This document shows, piece after piece, positions 40,667-49,516 of a DNA stretch of 53,807 bases. Origin of the DNA: Candidatus Borkfalkia faecavium (GTDB lineage: Bacteria > Bacillota > Clostridia > Christensenellales > Borkfalkiaceae). The stretch covers positions 1 to 53,807 of the forward strand of contig DXEW01000015.1 of NCBI GenBank assembly GCA_019114755.1, given 5' to 3'. Both the position numbers and the translations under genes were made by a program. Under the pieces are notes generated by a model. It saw only the letters and a program-made list of their open reading frames with translations. It was not told the origin of the DNA and ran no database searches. Position 1 is the first letter of the stretch; each line of letters begins with the position of its first letter.

Positions 40667-41371
40667 ATGATCAAGATCGCCATCGTGGAAGATACGCCCG
40701 CCGAGGCGCAGACCCTCAGCGACAGCGTGGCGGCGTTTTTCAAAAAAGAGGGCGCCGCCTTCGAATGCACCGTCTACGGCGACGCCATGAGCTTTCTCAC
40801 CGGCTATAAATCTGTATACGACATGGTGTTCATGGATATCGAACTGCCGCTGCTCGACGGCATGACCGCCGCCGAAAAGCTGCGCAAGTTCGATAAAAAG
40901 ATATTGCTCATCTTCGTCACCAACATGGCGCAGTTCGCCGTCAAGGGGTACGCGGTAGACGCCTTCGACTATATCGTCAAGCCCGTCCGCTATCAGAATT
41001 TTGAAATGAAGATGAAAAAGGCGCTCGCCCGCATCCGCGCGGAGATGGACGCCATCGTCGTCGCCAAGCCGGGCGGCATGATCCGCGTGCGCACCGGCGA
41101 TATCCGCTTCATCGAGGCGCGCGGCCACAGCATCATCTACCATACCGACGGGGAAGAGATCGTGGGCAGCAGCACCTCGCTCGCCTCGCTGGAAGAGCGG
41201 CTGGCCCCTTCCGGCTTTTTGCGCTGCAACAAATGTTACCTCGTCAACTACAAGCACATTCAGGCGGTGCAGGGCAACACCGTCACCGTGTACGGCGGCG
41301 ACGAATTGCAGATCAGCCGCCTGCGTAAAAAACAGTTCATGACCGAACTTGCCGATTGGATGGGAAAATGA
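40667..41371 (+). CDS. LytTR-type response regulator
   Basis: A 234-residue AgrA/VirR-like regulator. The receiver domain begins MIKIAIVEDTPAEAQ with the acidic pair, has the phospho-acceptor Asp in MVFMDIELPLLDGM (about residue 57) and the conserved Lys in FDYIVKPV. The C-terminal LytTR DNA-binding domain (about 137-230) shows IRFIEARGHSIIYHT, LRCNKCYLVNYKHI and LQISRLRKKQF. GCAGGAGGAT precedes ATG 40667. The stop overlaps the kinase start, so the pair is co-translated. Confidence 0.93.
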   Translation: MIKIAIVEDTPAEAQTLSDSVAAFFKKEGAAFECTVYGDAMSFLTGYKSVYDMVFMDIELPLLDGMTAAEKLRKFDKKILLIFVTNMAQFAVKGYAVDAFDYIVKPVRYQNFEMKMKKALARIRAEMDAIVVAKPGGMIRVRTGDIRFIEARGHSIIYHTDGEEIVGSSTSLASLEERLAPSGFLRCNKCYLVNYKHIQAVQGNTVTVYGGDELQISRLRKKQFMTELADWMGK

Positions 41372-42675
41372 CTGCGATCTATAACTTTTTTATCGATTTC
41401 GGGTTCATCTTCGAGCTGGTGCTTTCGTTTGCGCTGTTCACCTTCTTTTTCGGGCGCAGAAAGCTGTTCTGGCTGCGGCTTATCGCCTGCATCGCCTGCC
41501 TGTTCGCCTTTTCGTGGCTGCGAGACGCCACCCCCAGCGACAGCCCCTGGTGGCAGGCGCTCAAATACATGGTGCTGTACGCCACCTGTTTAGGCTCGCT
41601 GTTTTTCCTCTTCGGCGAGTCCGCGCGCAATATCCTCTTCGCCTTTATCGGCGCCAGCCTCACCCAGCACTGCGCCTTCAAATTGGGCGACCTGGTGCGC
41701 TACGTCATCGCCCCGCAGACGGATATCGTCAACGCGGTGGTGTACTGCGGCATCGTCATCGCCGTAAACTTATTCATCTATATCTTCCTCGCCCGCCGCA
41801 GGCAGGGCGGGTTCGAGGGCCTGCCTTTAACGCCCATTTTGGCGCTGGGCGGGGCGATGCTGGTGGTGTGCGTGCTCTTCCAGCAGCTGTTTGAAGTGTA
41901 CGGCGAAGACGGCGGCCTGCCCATGTACGCGCTGTTTTCCAGCTTCGATTTCATCGCCACCCTCATCATCCTCTGCCTGCTGTACGCCGTGCTGCAGAGC
42001 AACCGCATGCGGCAGGAATCGCGCATGACCGAGCACCTTTTGTACCTGCAGCAGGCGCAGATGGAGGCTTCGAAGGAGACCATCAACCTCATCAACATCA
42101 AGTGCCACGACCTGAAAAAGATGATCGGCACCTTCGGCGAAAAGATGCACATCGAAAAAGACGAGGTGGAAGAGCTCCGCCGCGCCATCAACATCTACGA
42201 CGGCGCCGTAAAGACGGGCAACGAGGCGCTGGATATCCTCATCGCCGAAAAGTCCTTTTTCTGTCAGGAAAAGGGCATCCAGTTCAACTGCATCGTCGAC
42301 GGCGGCAGCTTGCAGTTCATGAAGACGTCGGATATCTATTCCCTCTTCGGCAACGCCATCGACAACGCCATCGAGGCCGTGTGCAAGATCGAAGACCCCG
42401 CCCGCCGCATCATCGGCATGACGGTCAAAGGTTCGCGCGGCATGATCACCGCGCATGTGGAAAATTACTTCACAGGCCCCCTGCGCTTTGCCCAGGACCT
42501 GCCCGTCACCACCAAGGCGGACGATCGCTATCACGGCTTCGGCACCCGCTCCATCCGTTACATCGTCAATAAATACGGCGGCTGGGTGTCGATGAAGGCG
42601 GAAGGGGATATTTTTAATCTGAATATCCTCCTGCCCGTGCCCAAAGCGCCGGGCGAAGAGGTCAAGAGCGCCTGA
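41368..42675 (+). CDS. AgrC-like GHKL sensor histidine kinase
   Basis: A 435-residue membrane kinase. The N-terminal 200 residues form about six membrane helices with no large outer domain, as in AgrC-type peptide or membrane-state sensors. The dimerisation/phospho-acceptor region is NIKCHDLKKMIG (His at about 248); the HATPase domain has LFGNAIDNAIEAV (N box, about 327) and DRYHGFGTRSIRYIV (G box, about 386). No agrB/agrD-like peptide genes are nearby, so the signal is unknown. ATG 41368 overlaps the regulator's stop. Confidence 0.92.
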   Translation: MTAIYNFFIDFGFIFELVLSFALFTFFFGRRKLFWLRLIACIACLFAFSWLRDATPSDSPWWQALKYMVLYATCLGSLFFLFGESARNILFAFIGASLTQHCAFKLGDLVRYVIAPQTDIVNAVVYCGIVIAVNLFIYIFLARRRQGGFEGLPLTPILALGGAMLVVCVLFQQLFEVYGEDGGLPMYALFSSFDFIATLIILCLLYAVLQSNRMRQESRMTEHLLYLQQAQMEASKETINLINIKCHDLKKMIGTFGEKMHIEKDEVEELRRAINIYDGAVKTGNEALDILIAEKSFFCQEKGIQFNCIVDGGSLQFMKTSDIYSLFGNAIDNAIEAVCKIEDPARRIIGMTVKGSRGMITAHVENYFTGPLRFAQDLPVTTKADDRYHGFGTRSIRYIVNKYGGWVSMKAEGDIFNLNILLPVPKAPGEEVKSA

Positions 42676-42687
42676 GGGCGCAGAAAT

Positions 42688-42717
42688 GCTTTTCAGGAAA
42701 ATTTTTCGACAGTTCAG
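42688..42717 (+). promoter_or_regulatory. Candidate LytTR-regulator binding site
   Basis: ACAGTTCAG (42709-42717) matches the LytTR half-site pattern seen for AgrA; GCTTTTCAG lies exactly 21 bp upstream (42688-42696), sharing six of nine bases. A 9-bp half-site with a 12-bp gap is the normal LytTR direct-repeat geometry. It ends 10 bp before a possible -35 box. Confidence 0.4.
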
Positions 42718-42727
42718 GCGATACGGC

Positions 42728-42755
42728 TTGTAAAAAAATCAAAAAGAGTTAGAAT
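42728..42755 (+). promoter_or_regulatory. Possible promoter of the GH3 operon
   Basis: TTGTAA (42728-42733), 16-bp spacer, TAGAAT (42750-42755). Transcription would start inside the 5' arm of the hairpin below, so the new transcript would escape that terminator. Confidence 0.4.
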
Positions 42756-42788
42756 GTTCCCGTACTCAGCGAGGCGGGAACATTTTTT
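42753..42788 (+). terminator. Terminator of the two-component operon
   Basis: AATGTTCCCG...CGGGAACATT stem followed by TTTTTGTTG, about 80 bases after the kinase stop. Confidence 0.75.
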
Positions 42789-42888
42789 GTTGCCGCGGCA
42801 CAAAAATCGGTAATATCCGCGACGTTTGCTGCCGGGGAGATGGCGGCGGGCGGGCGGAGTTATAAAAAAATCCTATTGGAGGAAGGAC

Positions 42889-45800
42889 ATGTTGAAGAAA
42901 TTGTTACCTCTTTGGCGCGGCCTGGCGGTCGTCTTCTTGTCGCTTCTGGTAGCGGGTGTCATGCTTCTCGACATCGCCACCCAGTGGAGATCGACGGTAG
43001 ACGGTTTCTTTGGAACGCAGAGCTACGTCATCGACACAGAGAGCGGCAGCAGGTTCCAGAGCCATTACGATTCTGCGACCGAGATGATGGAAGCTGCAAA
43101 GAACTTTGCCATCAAACAGGGCCGCGAGGGCTTCGTCGTGATGAAGAACGACAACAACGCGCTGCCCCTCGATAAGTCGAAGAGCATTGCCCTGTTCGGC
43201 GCGGCGGCCTGGAAGCCGTACATGCAGTCTGCGGGCGACCTGAAGGCGGGCAACGCCGACAGGAAGAACCTTGACGAGGCGCTCGTCGACGCAGGCTTCA
43301 CGCTCGACCAGCAGATGAAGGATATTTACGACAACATCCTCGCCGACTACACGGAGAGCAGCCGTTTCGGCAACACCACCATCACCTACGACAACGGTTA
43401 CGTCACCAGCCCCGGCGACTTGGCAAACTATCAGGTGCGCGAGGTACCGCCCGACAGGTATACGGATACATCGCTCCGCTCTGCAGATGCAGGCCCCTGG
43501 ATCGACATCCCTTCCGACTGGCGCGAGCAGATGGCGCAGACCAAGGAAGACCGCATCGGTATCGTCGTGTTTGCCCGCGGCGCAGGCGAATCCAACACCT
43601 ATAAGCCGGGCGCAGGCACCACGAACTTCGCAGGCGAAACGACGGATAAAGACCCGCTGGCCCTCTCCGACGACGAGCTCGCCGTGGTCGATGCCGCCAA
43701 GGACACCTGCGATACGGTCATCGTCCTCCTCAACACCGGCAACGCCATGGAGATCGGCGACATCGCCGAAGGCGGCGCGCACGAAGTGGACGCCATCGGC
43801 TATATGGGCGTCATCAACGACTATCAGTGCATCGGCATCGTGCAGGTGCTCTCCGGCGAATACAACGCCACCGGCGCTCTGCCCGATACATACGCTTACA
43901 AGAACATGTCCGCCCCCGCAATGATGAACTTCGGCGGCGATGAATATGTGAACATCAGCGAAGTAGACGCAGAAGTGGGCGAAGATCCCCGTTGGCCGAA
44001 CGAAGCGATCTATTCCGGCGCTTCCGGCACCTCCGGCTTCGGCGGCTCTTCGTACAGCGGCAGCAATTACATCGTCGAAGCGGAAGGTATCTACACCGGT
44101 TACAACTATTACGAGACCCGTTATTACGACAGCATCGCTAATTCTTCGTTCAATGCGGACTCCGCGAAGGGCTCTACGCAGGGCGGCGGCTGGGACTATG
44201 ACAAAGAAGTGTCGTATACTTTCGGCCACGGGCTCTCTTACATCCCGTACACGCAGCGCATCACCGCCATCAGCGTGGAAGATAAAGTGGGTGGCTATAT
44301 CACCGCTACGGTCGAAGTGACCAACGAAGGCGAACAGGACGGCTTGTTCCTGGCGCAGCTGTACGTGCAGCAGCCGTACACCGAATATGACCAGGACAAC
44401 CTCGTTGAAAAGTCCGCCATCATGTTCCTCAACTCTGCGAAAGTAGAAGTTGCTGCGGGCGCGAGCGAAGAGGTCACCATCTCTATCCCCACCAAGTATT
44501 TGGCAAGCTACGATTATAAGAGCGCTAAGACGTACATCCTCGACGGCGGCGACTACTACTTCACGGCGGCAGCCGGCGCGCACGAGGCGGTCAACAACGT
44601 TTTGGCGGAACAGGGCTATGAAGTCGACGCAGACGGCGCGGTCGTCACCTGGAACAACGGCGACGAATCCGATCCCGACCTGACGACGTTCAGCGTTTCC
44701 GATACCAACACCAAGATCACCAACGTTGCCGATAACGCAGACCTCAACTATTATCTGCCCGGCACGGTCACCTACCTCTCCCGTCAGGATTGGGACGGTA
44801 CCTATCCCATCAACTACAACACCGATGTGGAGATCTCCATCTCCGACAGCAGCAAGAAGGATGAATGGCTGGCAGAGCTGCGCAACCAGCAGCACACCGT
44901 CGCCACCAACGACCCCGTTGACAATGTTGACGGCATCGCCGGCCCGACATTCCAGGATATCGGTTATGAGCAGCAGATCAACCTCGAAGACCCGTTCTGG
45001 GACGAACTCGTGGCGGCGATCACTGTAGACAACGCAGTCGGCGCGGTCGCGCACGGCGGTTCGCGTTCGGATACGCTGGATAACATCAACAACCCTGCCG
45101 TCATTCAGAACGACGGCCCCAACGGCTTCAACCGCACACCTTTGTCCAGTAACAACGGCGAAGAGGGCGAAGACCCGTACTATGTAGACCCCGAATCGGA
45201 AGCGGGCCAGTTCAAAGTGGCGATCAACTCGCAGACACTGCTCGGCTCCAGCTTCAACCCCGACCTCGCGCTCGCTTGGGGCCGTATCCTCGGCAACAGC
45301 GGCCTGTGGACGGGCAAGTATCAGATTTGGGGCGGCGGTTTGAACTATCACCGTTCCCCGTACAACGGACGTAACACCGAGTACCTCTCCGAAGACCCGA
45401 TGCTGACCAACGTGCTCGGCGCGGCGCTCATCCAGGGTTCCAATGAGTTCGGTATCATCAACGGGCCGAAGCACATCGGCTTCAACGATCAGGAATATGA
45501 CCGTTCCGGTATCTGCGTATACATGGACGAGCAGAAACTGCGTCAGACCGACCTGCGCGGCTTCCAGGGCGCGGTCGAAGAGGGTGAAGCTCTCGGCCTG
45601 ATGGTCGCCTTCAACCGTATCGGCGCTATCAACGCTTCGCATCATGTGGGCGTGTTCATCAATATCGTTCGTGAAGAATGGGGCTTCCAAGGCCTGATCT
45701 CCACCGACATGATGAACAACAAGTATTACTTCAATCCCGAAAGCTGCATCATGGCGGGTATCACGCAGATGGCAGACTTCGCCGGCGACAACAGCACGCT

Positions 45801-46071
45801 GGGCGGTGCAGGCGGGCAGGATGCTACTTGGACGTATCTCTCCGTTGAGTCCGTCAGCCAGGATGCAGAATTGGTCGAAATGGCCCGCCAGTGCATGAAG
45901 TGGCAGCTGTACGCGTTCGCCAACAGCGCCGTGCTCAATATCAGCACCACGTTCGTCATGCCCGGTTGGGAAAAGGCCATCATCGCAGGCATTTCTGTGG
46001 CGTCTGTGCTCTCCGCTGCGGCGATCGTTTTGTGGGTGATCGCTGAGTTCAAGGGCAAAAAGGAGGACTAA
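42889..46071 (+). CDS. Membrane-anchored GH3 glycoside hydrolase with swapped domain order
   Basis: A 1060-residue beta-glucosidase-type GH3 protein. An N-terminal helix (about 8-28, not followed by a cleavage site) leads into the GH3 C-terminal-type domain first: GREGFVVMKNDNNALPL and IALFGAAAW (about 80-105). A fibronectin-III-like domain follows (about 457-530, ITATVEVTNEGEQDG), and the catalytic TIM barrel comes last (about 697-970) with GPKHIGFNDQE (about 860) and the predicted nucleophile Asp940 in GLISTDMM. A second membrane helix (about 1030-1055) and KGKKED end the protein. Swapped GH3 enzymes are known from ruminal Clostridia. The Thr before the nucleophile replaces the common Ser of SDW. 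TTGGAGGAAGG precedes ATG 42889. Substrate is unproven. Confidence 0.88.
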   Translation: MLKKLLPLWRGLAVVFLSLLVAGVMLLDIATQWRSTVDGFFGTQSYVIDTESGSRFQSHYDSATEMMEAAKNFAIKQGREGFVVMKNDNNALPLDKSKSIALFGAAAWKPYMQSAGDLKAGNADRKNLDEALVDAGFTLDQQMKDIYDNILADYTESSRFGNTTITYDNGYVTSPGDLANYQVREVPPDRYTDTSLRSADAGPWIDIPSDWREQMAQTKEDRIGIVVFARGAGESNTYKPGAGTTNFAGETTDKDPLALSDDELAVVDAAKDTCDTVIVLLNTGNAMEIGDIAEGGAHEVDAIGYMGVINDYQCIGIVQVLSGEYNATGALPDTYAYKNMSAPAMMNFGGDEYVNISEVDAEVGEDPRWPNEAIYSGASGTSGFGGSSYSGSNYIVEAEGIYTGYNYYETRYYDSIANSSFNADSAKGSTQGGGWDYDKEVSYTFGHGLSYIPYTQRITAISVEDKVGGYITATVEVTNEGEQDGLFLAQLYVQQPYTEYDQDNLVEKSAIMFLNSAKVEVAAGASEEVTISIPTKYLASYDYKSAKTYILDGGDYYFTAAAGAHEAVNNVLAEQGYEVDADGAVVTWNNGDESDPDLTTFSVSDTNTKITNVADNADLNYYLPGTVTYLSRQDWDGTYPINYNTDVEISISDSSKKDEWLAELRNQQHTVATNDPVDNVDGIAGPTFQDIGYEQQINLEDPFWDELVAAITVDNAVGAVAHGGSRSDTLDNINNPAVIQNDGPNGFNRTPLSSNNGEEGEDPYYVDPESEAGQFKVAINSQTLLGSSFNPDLALAWGRILGNSGLWTGKYQIWGGGLNYHRSPYNGRNTEYLSEDPMLTNVLGAALIQGSNEFGIINGPKHIGFNDQEYDRSGICVYMDEQKLRQTDLRGFQGAVEEGEALGLMVAFNRIGAINASHHVGVFINIVREEWGFQGLISTDMMNNKYYFNPESCIMAGITQMADFAGDNSTLGGAGGQDATWTYLSVESVSQDAELVEMARQCMKWQLYAFANSAVLNISTTFVMPGWEKAIIAGISVASVLSAAAIVLWVIAEFKGKKED

Positions 46072-46074
46072 ATC

Positions 46075-46545
46075 ATGGCTGAAACGAAAAAGAAACTTTC
46101 CGGCATCGTCGCAACGGCGGTCGTAACGGTACTTGCAATTGTTTCGTGCATCTTATATTGCGTCAACGGGACGGCAGAAGGGTACTTCAAGGGCACAAAC
46201 GAGGGAGTTGTGGTGGCAATGAGCGTCATCGCCATCGTCTGCCTGCTCGGTTCCATTGCCCTGACCTATACCAAAACGGATAGTAAATTTGTCGTCCTTC
46301 TGATCGATGCTCTCCGCATCGCCGCAACGGCGCTCCTCATCGCCTGCCTGCTGATGTTCATCAGCACCCGCGTGCAGGGCTTGGGCTATATCTTCTTCTC
46401 GGATGAAAACGTCTTGGACGAAGTGCAGACCCCTGCGAACATGAGCTCCGCGTACACCGCGATTACCGGGTTCGTCTTCTACGGCTTGGCTTGGATCGCA
46501 GGCATTGTGGCTTGCTTCATGGGCATGGTCAAAAAAGAAGACTGA
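46075..46545 (+). CDS. Four-helix membrane protein, companion of the GH3 enzyme
   Basis: A 156-residue protein with four predicted helices (IVATAVVTVLAIVSCILYCV, VVVAMSVIAIVCLLGSIAL, a central LRIAATALLIACLLMFI and a last AITGFVFYGLAWIAGIVACF) and Lys-rich ends. It starts 3 bases after the GH3 stop, so the two are translated together; a structural or anchoring partner is a reasonable guess, but no family is recognised. Its codon use resembles the GH3 gene, with more T-ending codons than neighbours. Confidence 0.75.
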   Translation: MAETKKKLSGIVATAVVTVLAIVSCILYCVNGTAEGYFKGTNEGVVVAMSVIAIVCLLGSIALTYTKTDSKFVVLLIDALRIAATALLIACLLMFISTRVQGLGYIFFSDENVLDEVQTPANMSSAYTAITGFVFYGLAWIAGIVACFMGMVKKED

Positions 46546-46578
46546 TAAAACTTAGCTTACACGGTCATTGTGCTTAAA

Positions 46579-46610
46579 GGAGGGGAGCGGGCCTTTCGTC
46601 CGCTTCCCTT
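46579..46610 (+). terminator. Weak terminator after the GH3 operon
   Basis: AGGGGAGCGG...CCGCTTCCCTT stem-loop followed by CACCTTTATC. Confidence 0.45.
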
Positions 46611-46644
46611 CACCTTTATCGCCATATAATTTACAATGCAGTAC

Positions 46645-46672
46645 TTGCTTTTTTGTAAATGTGTGGTATAAT
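46645..46672 (+). promoter_or_regulatory. Promoter of the GH78 gene
   Basis: TTGCTT (46645-46650), 16-bp spacer, TATAAT (46667-46672), about 28 bases before ATG 46701. Confidence 0.65.
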
Positions 46673-46700
46673 ACGTTTGTAACTATCGAGGGAGAAAGAC

Positions 46701-49256
46701 ATGCTGCGTATCACCGATTTTACTTGCGAACATTTGCAGGAAGGCTGCGTGACCGACAGGCCGCATCCCCGTTTTTCGTTCGCCGCCGAAAGCGGCAGGC
46801 AGGGGGCAGAGCTTCGCTCCGCCGCCATCCGCGTGGCGGGCTGCGAATTTGCTGCCGGCGGGCAGATCGACGTGCCCTATGCGGGCGAACCCCTTCGCCC
46901 CTTTACGCGGTACACGGCGGAACTTTCCGCCCAAGACGACGCGGGCGAGACGGCTTCGGCGCGGCTGACTTTTGAAACGGGCCGCATGGGCACCCCCTGG
47001 GCGGCGCAGTGGATCACCGACGGCAGCTACCGCTTCACCGAAAAAAAGACCTCGCCCGTGCCGCTCACATTCCGCCGCGTTTTTGCCTGCAAAGGGCAGG
47101 TGGAGAGCGCGCGCATCTACGCAACGGCGCTGGGTATCTACGAATTGCAGCTGAACGGCGAAAAGGTCGGCGATGAATTTTTTGCTCCCGGGTTTACTTC
47201 TTACAAACACAACTTGCAGTATCAGGTGTACGACGTCACCGCGCAGCTCAAAGAGAGCAACGCGCTGACGGCGGTCGTCGCCGGCGGCTGGGCGGTGGGG
47301 GCGTTCGTCATGAACCGCAAAAACCGCATCACCGCGCCGCGGCAGGCGTTTTTGGCGGAGATACGCATCCGCTATGCAGACGGCTCGGAAGAGGTCGTCG
47401 GCACCGACACTTCCTGGCAGGTGACGCGGGAAGGGAACGTCCGCTTTGCCGAGTTTTACGACGGCGAAACGTACGACGCCACCGTCGATTTGGATAAGGC
47501 GCACTGGCACGCGGCGGCCGTGGAGCGCGTCAAGATCCATCCCTCTATCGAAGCCGCCTGCGGCGCGCCCGTGCGCGCGCACGAGGTGTTTGCGCCCGTC
47601 GCCGTCACCCGCACCGCCGCGGGCGAAGTCATTTACGACATGGGCCAGAACTTTGCCGGCGTGGTGCGCCTGCATATCGAAGACGCGGAGGCGGGGCAGC
47701 AGATCGTCGTCCGCCATGCGGAAATTTTGACGGAATCGGGCGAGCTGAACACGGCATTCCTGCGCACGGCAAAGTGCACCGCCACCTATATCTGCCGCGC
47801 GGGCGCCCAGGTGTACATGCCCCGCATGACGTATATGGGCTTCCGCTACGTCGGCATCCGCGGCATCGCCGCCGACAGGGTGCGCGTCGAAGGCGTGGCG
47901 CTGTATTCGAATATGGAAAAGCGCGGCAGCTTTACCTGTTCGGACGAGCGCATCAACCAATTGCAGAGCAACCTCGTGTGGAGCGGAAAGTCGAACTTCG
48001 TCGATATCCCCACCGACTGCCCGCAGCGCGACGAGCGCATGGGCTGGACGGGCGACATCGCCCTGTTCGCGCCCACCGCCTGCTATAATTTTGACGCCCG
48101 CAGATTTTTGGAGAAATGGCTCAAAGACGTCAAGGCGGAACAGACGCGGCACGGCGGCATCCCCAACACGGTGCCCGTGCAGGGGTACGGCTTCCCCCTC
48201 ACCATGCCCAAAAAGGCCATCGCCTTCTGGGGCGACGCCTGCATCTTCGTGCCCTGGGCCATGTATCTGGCCTACGGCGATACGGATATCCTTGCCGCCA
48301 TGTACCCGACCATGCAGCGGTACATCAAGGCGTGCAAGTTCTGGGCAGGATTTCTTTCCTGCGGTAAAAACAAGTATATCTGGAACGACATCCCCGCCAT
48401 GCAGTTCGGCGACTGGGTCGCGCCCGACGTGCCCAACATGGGCCAGTGGCAGGCGCGCTGCAAGTGGACGGGGACGGCGGCACTGTGCCGCTCGAGCGCC
48501 CTTTTGGCGAACATCGCCTGCCTGCTCGGCAAGGCGGAAGACGCCGCCTATTACAAAGACCTCAGCGAAAAGGTGGCAGACGCCTATTGCAGCGTCCTCA
48601 CGGACGGACACGGAAAATTATTGGAGGAGTTTCAAACAGCTTACGTACTGCCGCTGCACTTTGGCATGTTCCCCGAAAGCGTGCGGGCGCAGGCGGCGCA
48701 GAACTTGGCCGCGCTCATCAAAAAGAACGACTACTGCATCGGCACGGGCTTCCCGGGCACGCCGTATATTTTGTTCGCCCTGGCGGACAACGGCCATGCC
48801 GATACCGCCTTCAAAATGCTGACCAACACCAAGTGCCCTTCCTGGCTGTACGAGGTGAAGGTGGGCGCCACCACCATCTGGGAGCGGTGGGACGCGTTGG
48901 ACGAGCAGGGCCGCTGCACCATCGGCGAAGACGGCACGGGCGGCATGATCTCGTTCAACCATTACGCTTTCGGCGCCGTGGGCGACTTTTTGTACCGCCG
49001 CGTGGCGGGCATCGAGCCGCTGGAAGGGGGGTATAAGCGCTTCGCCGTCAAGCCACTCGTGGGCGGCGGCATCACCTCCGCAAAGGCGGCGGTCATATCT
49101 CCGTATGGAAAGATCGAAAGCTCCTGGCAGGCGGAAGGGGGCAAGTTCACCCTGCACGCCAAGGTGCCGATGGGCACGGTGTGCGAGCTGACGCTGCCGA
49201 ACGGCGAAACCAAGAGCCTTGCAAGCGGCAGTTACGAGTTCACCTGCGCGCTGTAA
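46701..49256 (+). CDS. GH78 alpha-L-rhamnosidase
   Basis: An 851-residue inverting alpha-L-rhamnosidase. Order: short fibronectin-like N-terminal domain, the Bac_rhamnosid N domain (AQWITDGSY, LYELQLNGEKVGDEFFAPGFTSY-type region), a beta-sandwich, the (alpha/alpha)6 catalytic barrel with DCPQRDERMGWTGD (about 438-451, general acid) and WERWDAL (about 727, predicted base Glu), then a C-terminal beta-sandwich. There is no signal peptide, so it should work in the cytoplasm on imported rhamnosides. GAGGGAGAAAG precedes ATG 46701. The product L-rhamnose would feed rhaBAD about 6 kb upstream. Confidence 0.94.
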   Translation: MLRITDFTCEHLQEGCVTDRPHPRFSFAAESGRQGAELRSAAIRVAGCEFAAGGQIDVPYAGEPLRPFTRYTAELSAQDDAGETASARLTFETGRMGTPWAAQWITDGSYRFTEKKTSPVPLTFRRVFACKGQVESARIYATALGIYELQLNGEKVGDEFFAPGFTSYKHNLQYQVYDVTAQLKESNALTAVVAGGWAVGAFVMNRKNRITAPRQAFLAEIRIRYADGSEEVVGTDTSWQVTREGNVRFAEFYDGETYDATVDLDKAHWHAAAVERVKIHPSIEAACGAPVRAHEVFAPVAVTRTAAGEVIYDMGQNFAGVVRLHIEDAEAGQQIVVRHAEILTESGELNTAFLRTAKCTATYICRAGAQVYMPRMTYMGFRYVGIRGIAADRVRVEGVALYSNMEKRGSFTCSDERINQLQSNLVWSGKSNFVDIPTDCPQRDERMGWTGDIALFAPTACYNFDARRFLEKWLKDVKAEQTRHGGIPNTVPVQGYGFPLTMPKKAIAFWGDACIFVPWAMYLAYGDTDILAAMYPTMQRYIKACKFWAGFLSCGKNKYIWNDIPAMQFGDWVAPDVPNMGQWQARCKWTGTAALCRSSALLANIACLLGKAEDAAYYKDLSEKVADAYCSVLTDGHGKLLEEFQTAYVLPLHFGMFPESVRAQAAQNLAALIKKNDYCIGTGFPGTPYILFALADNGHADTAFKMLTNTKCPSWLYEVKVGATTIWERWDALDEQGRCTIGEDGTGGMISFNHYAFGAVGDFLYRRVAGIEPLEGGYKRFAVKPLVGGGITSAKAAVISPYGKIESSWQAEGGKFTLHAKVPMGTVCELTLPNGETKSLASGSYEFTCAL

Positions 49257-49389
49257 AGGCCTGCCCCGCTTGCATAGGGCTGCGGCCCCGCTTGCAGATG
49301 GCTGCGGCCGGCGCGGCGGGAAGGAGCGGCACGCTTATCTGCGCGCAGTAAAGGCCGGCCGAACAAACATCTAAGGGATAAAAGTGAAG

Positions 49390-49418
49390 AAAGGCGGGCA
49401 GATGTCCGCCTTTTGTTC
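49390..49418 (+). terminator. Terminator after the GH78 gene
   Basis: AAAGGCGGGCA-GA-TGTCCGCCTTT followed by TGTTC. Confidence 0.6.
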
Positions 49419-49452
49419 ATCCAATTTTCGCCGTTTGCCGCCGTGCAGCTCT

Positions 49453-49481
49453 TTGACAGGCGGCGCGCGGCGTGGTATACT
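49453..49481 (+). promoter_or_regulatory. Promoter of the YiiX-like gene
   Basis: TTGACA (49453-49458), 17-bp spacer, TATACT (49476-49481). Confidence 0.8.
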
Positions 49482-49516
49482 GGATACCGATATCAAATTT
49501 TGACGGGAGAAGGCGC

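Noticed and set aside
42904-45690. Very long open frame on the minus strand opposite the GH3 gene
   Set aside because: It is a codon-bias shadow of a GC-rich gene: the plus-strand protein has clear family motifs, and the antisense product has none and no ribosome binding site.
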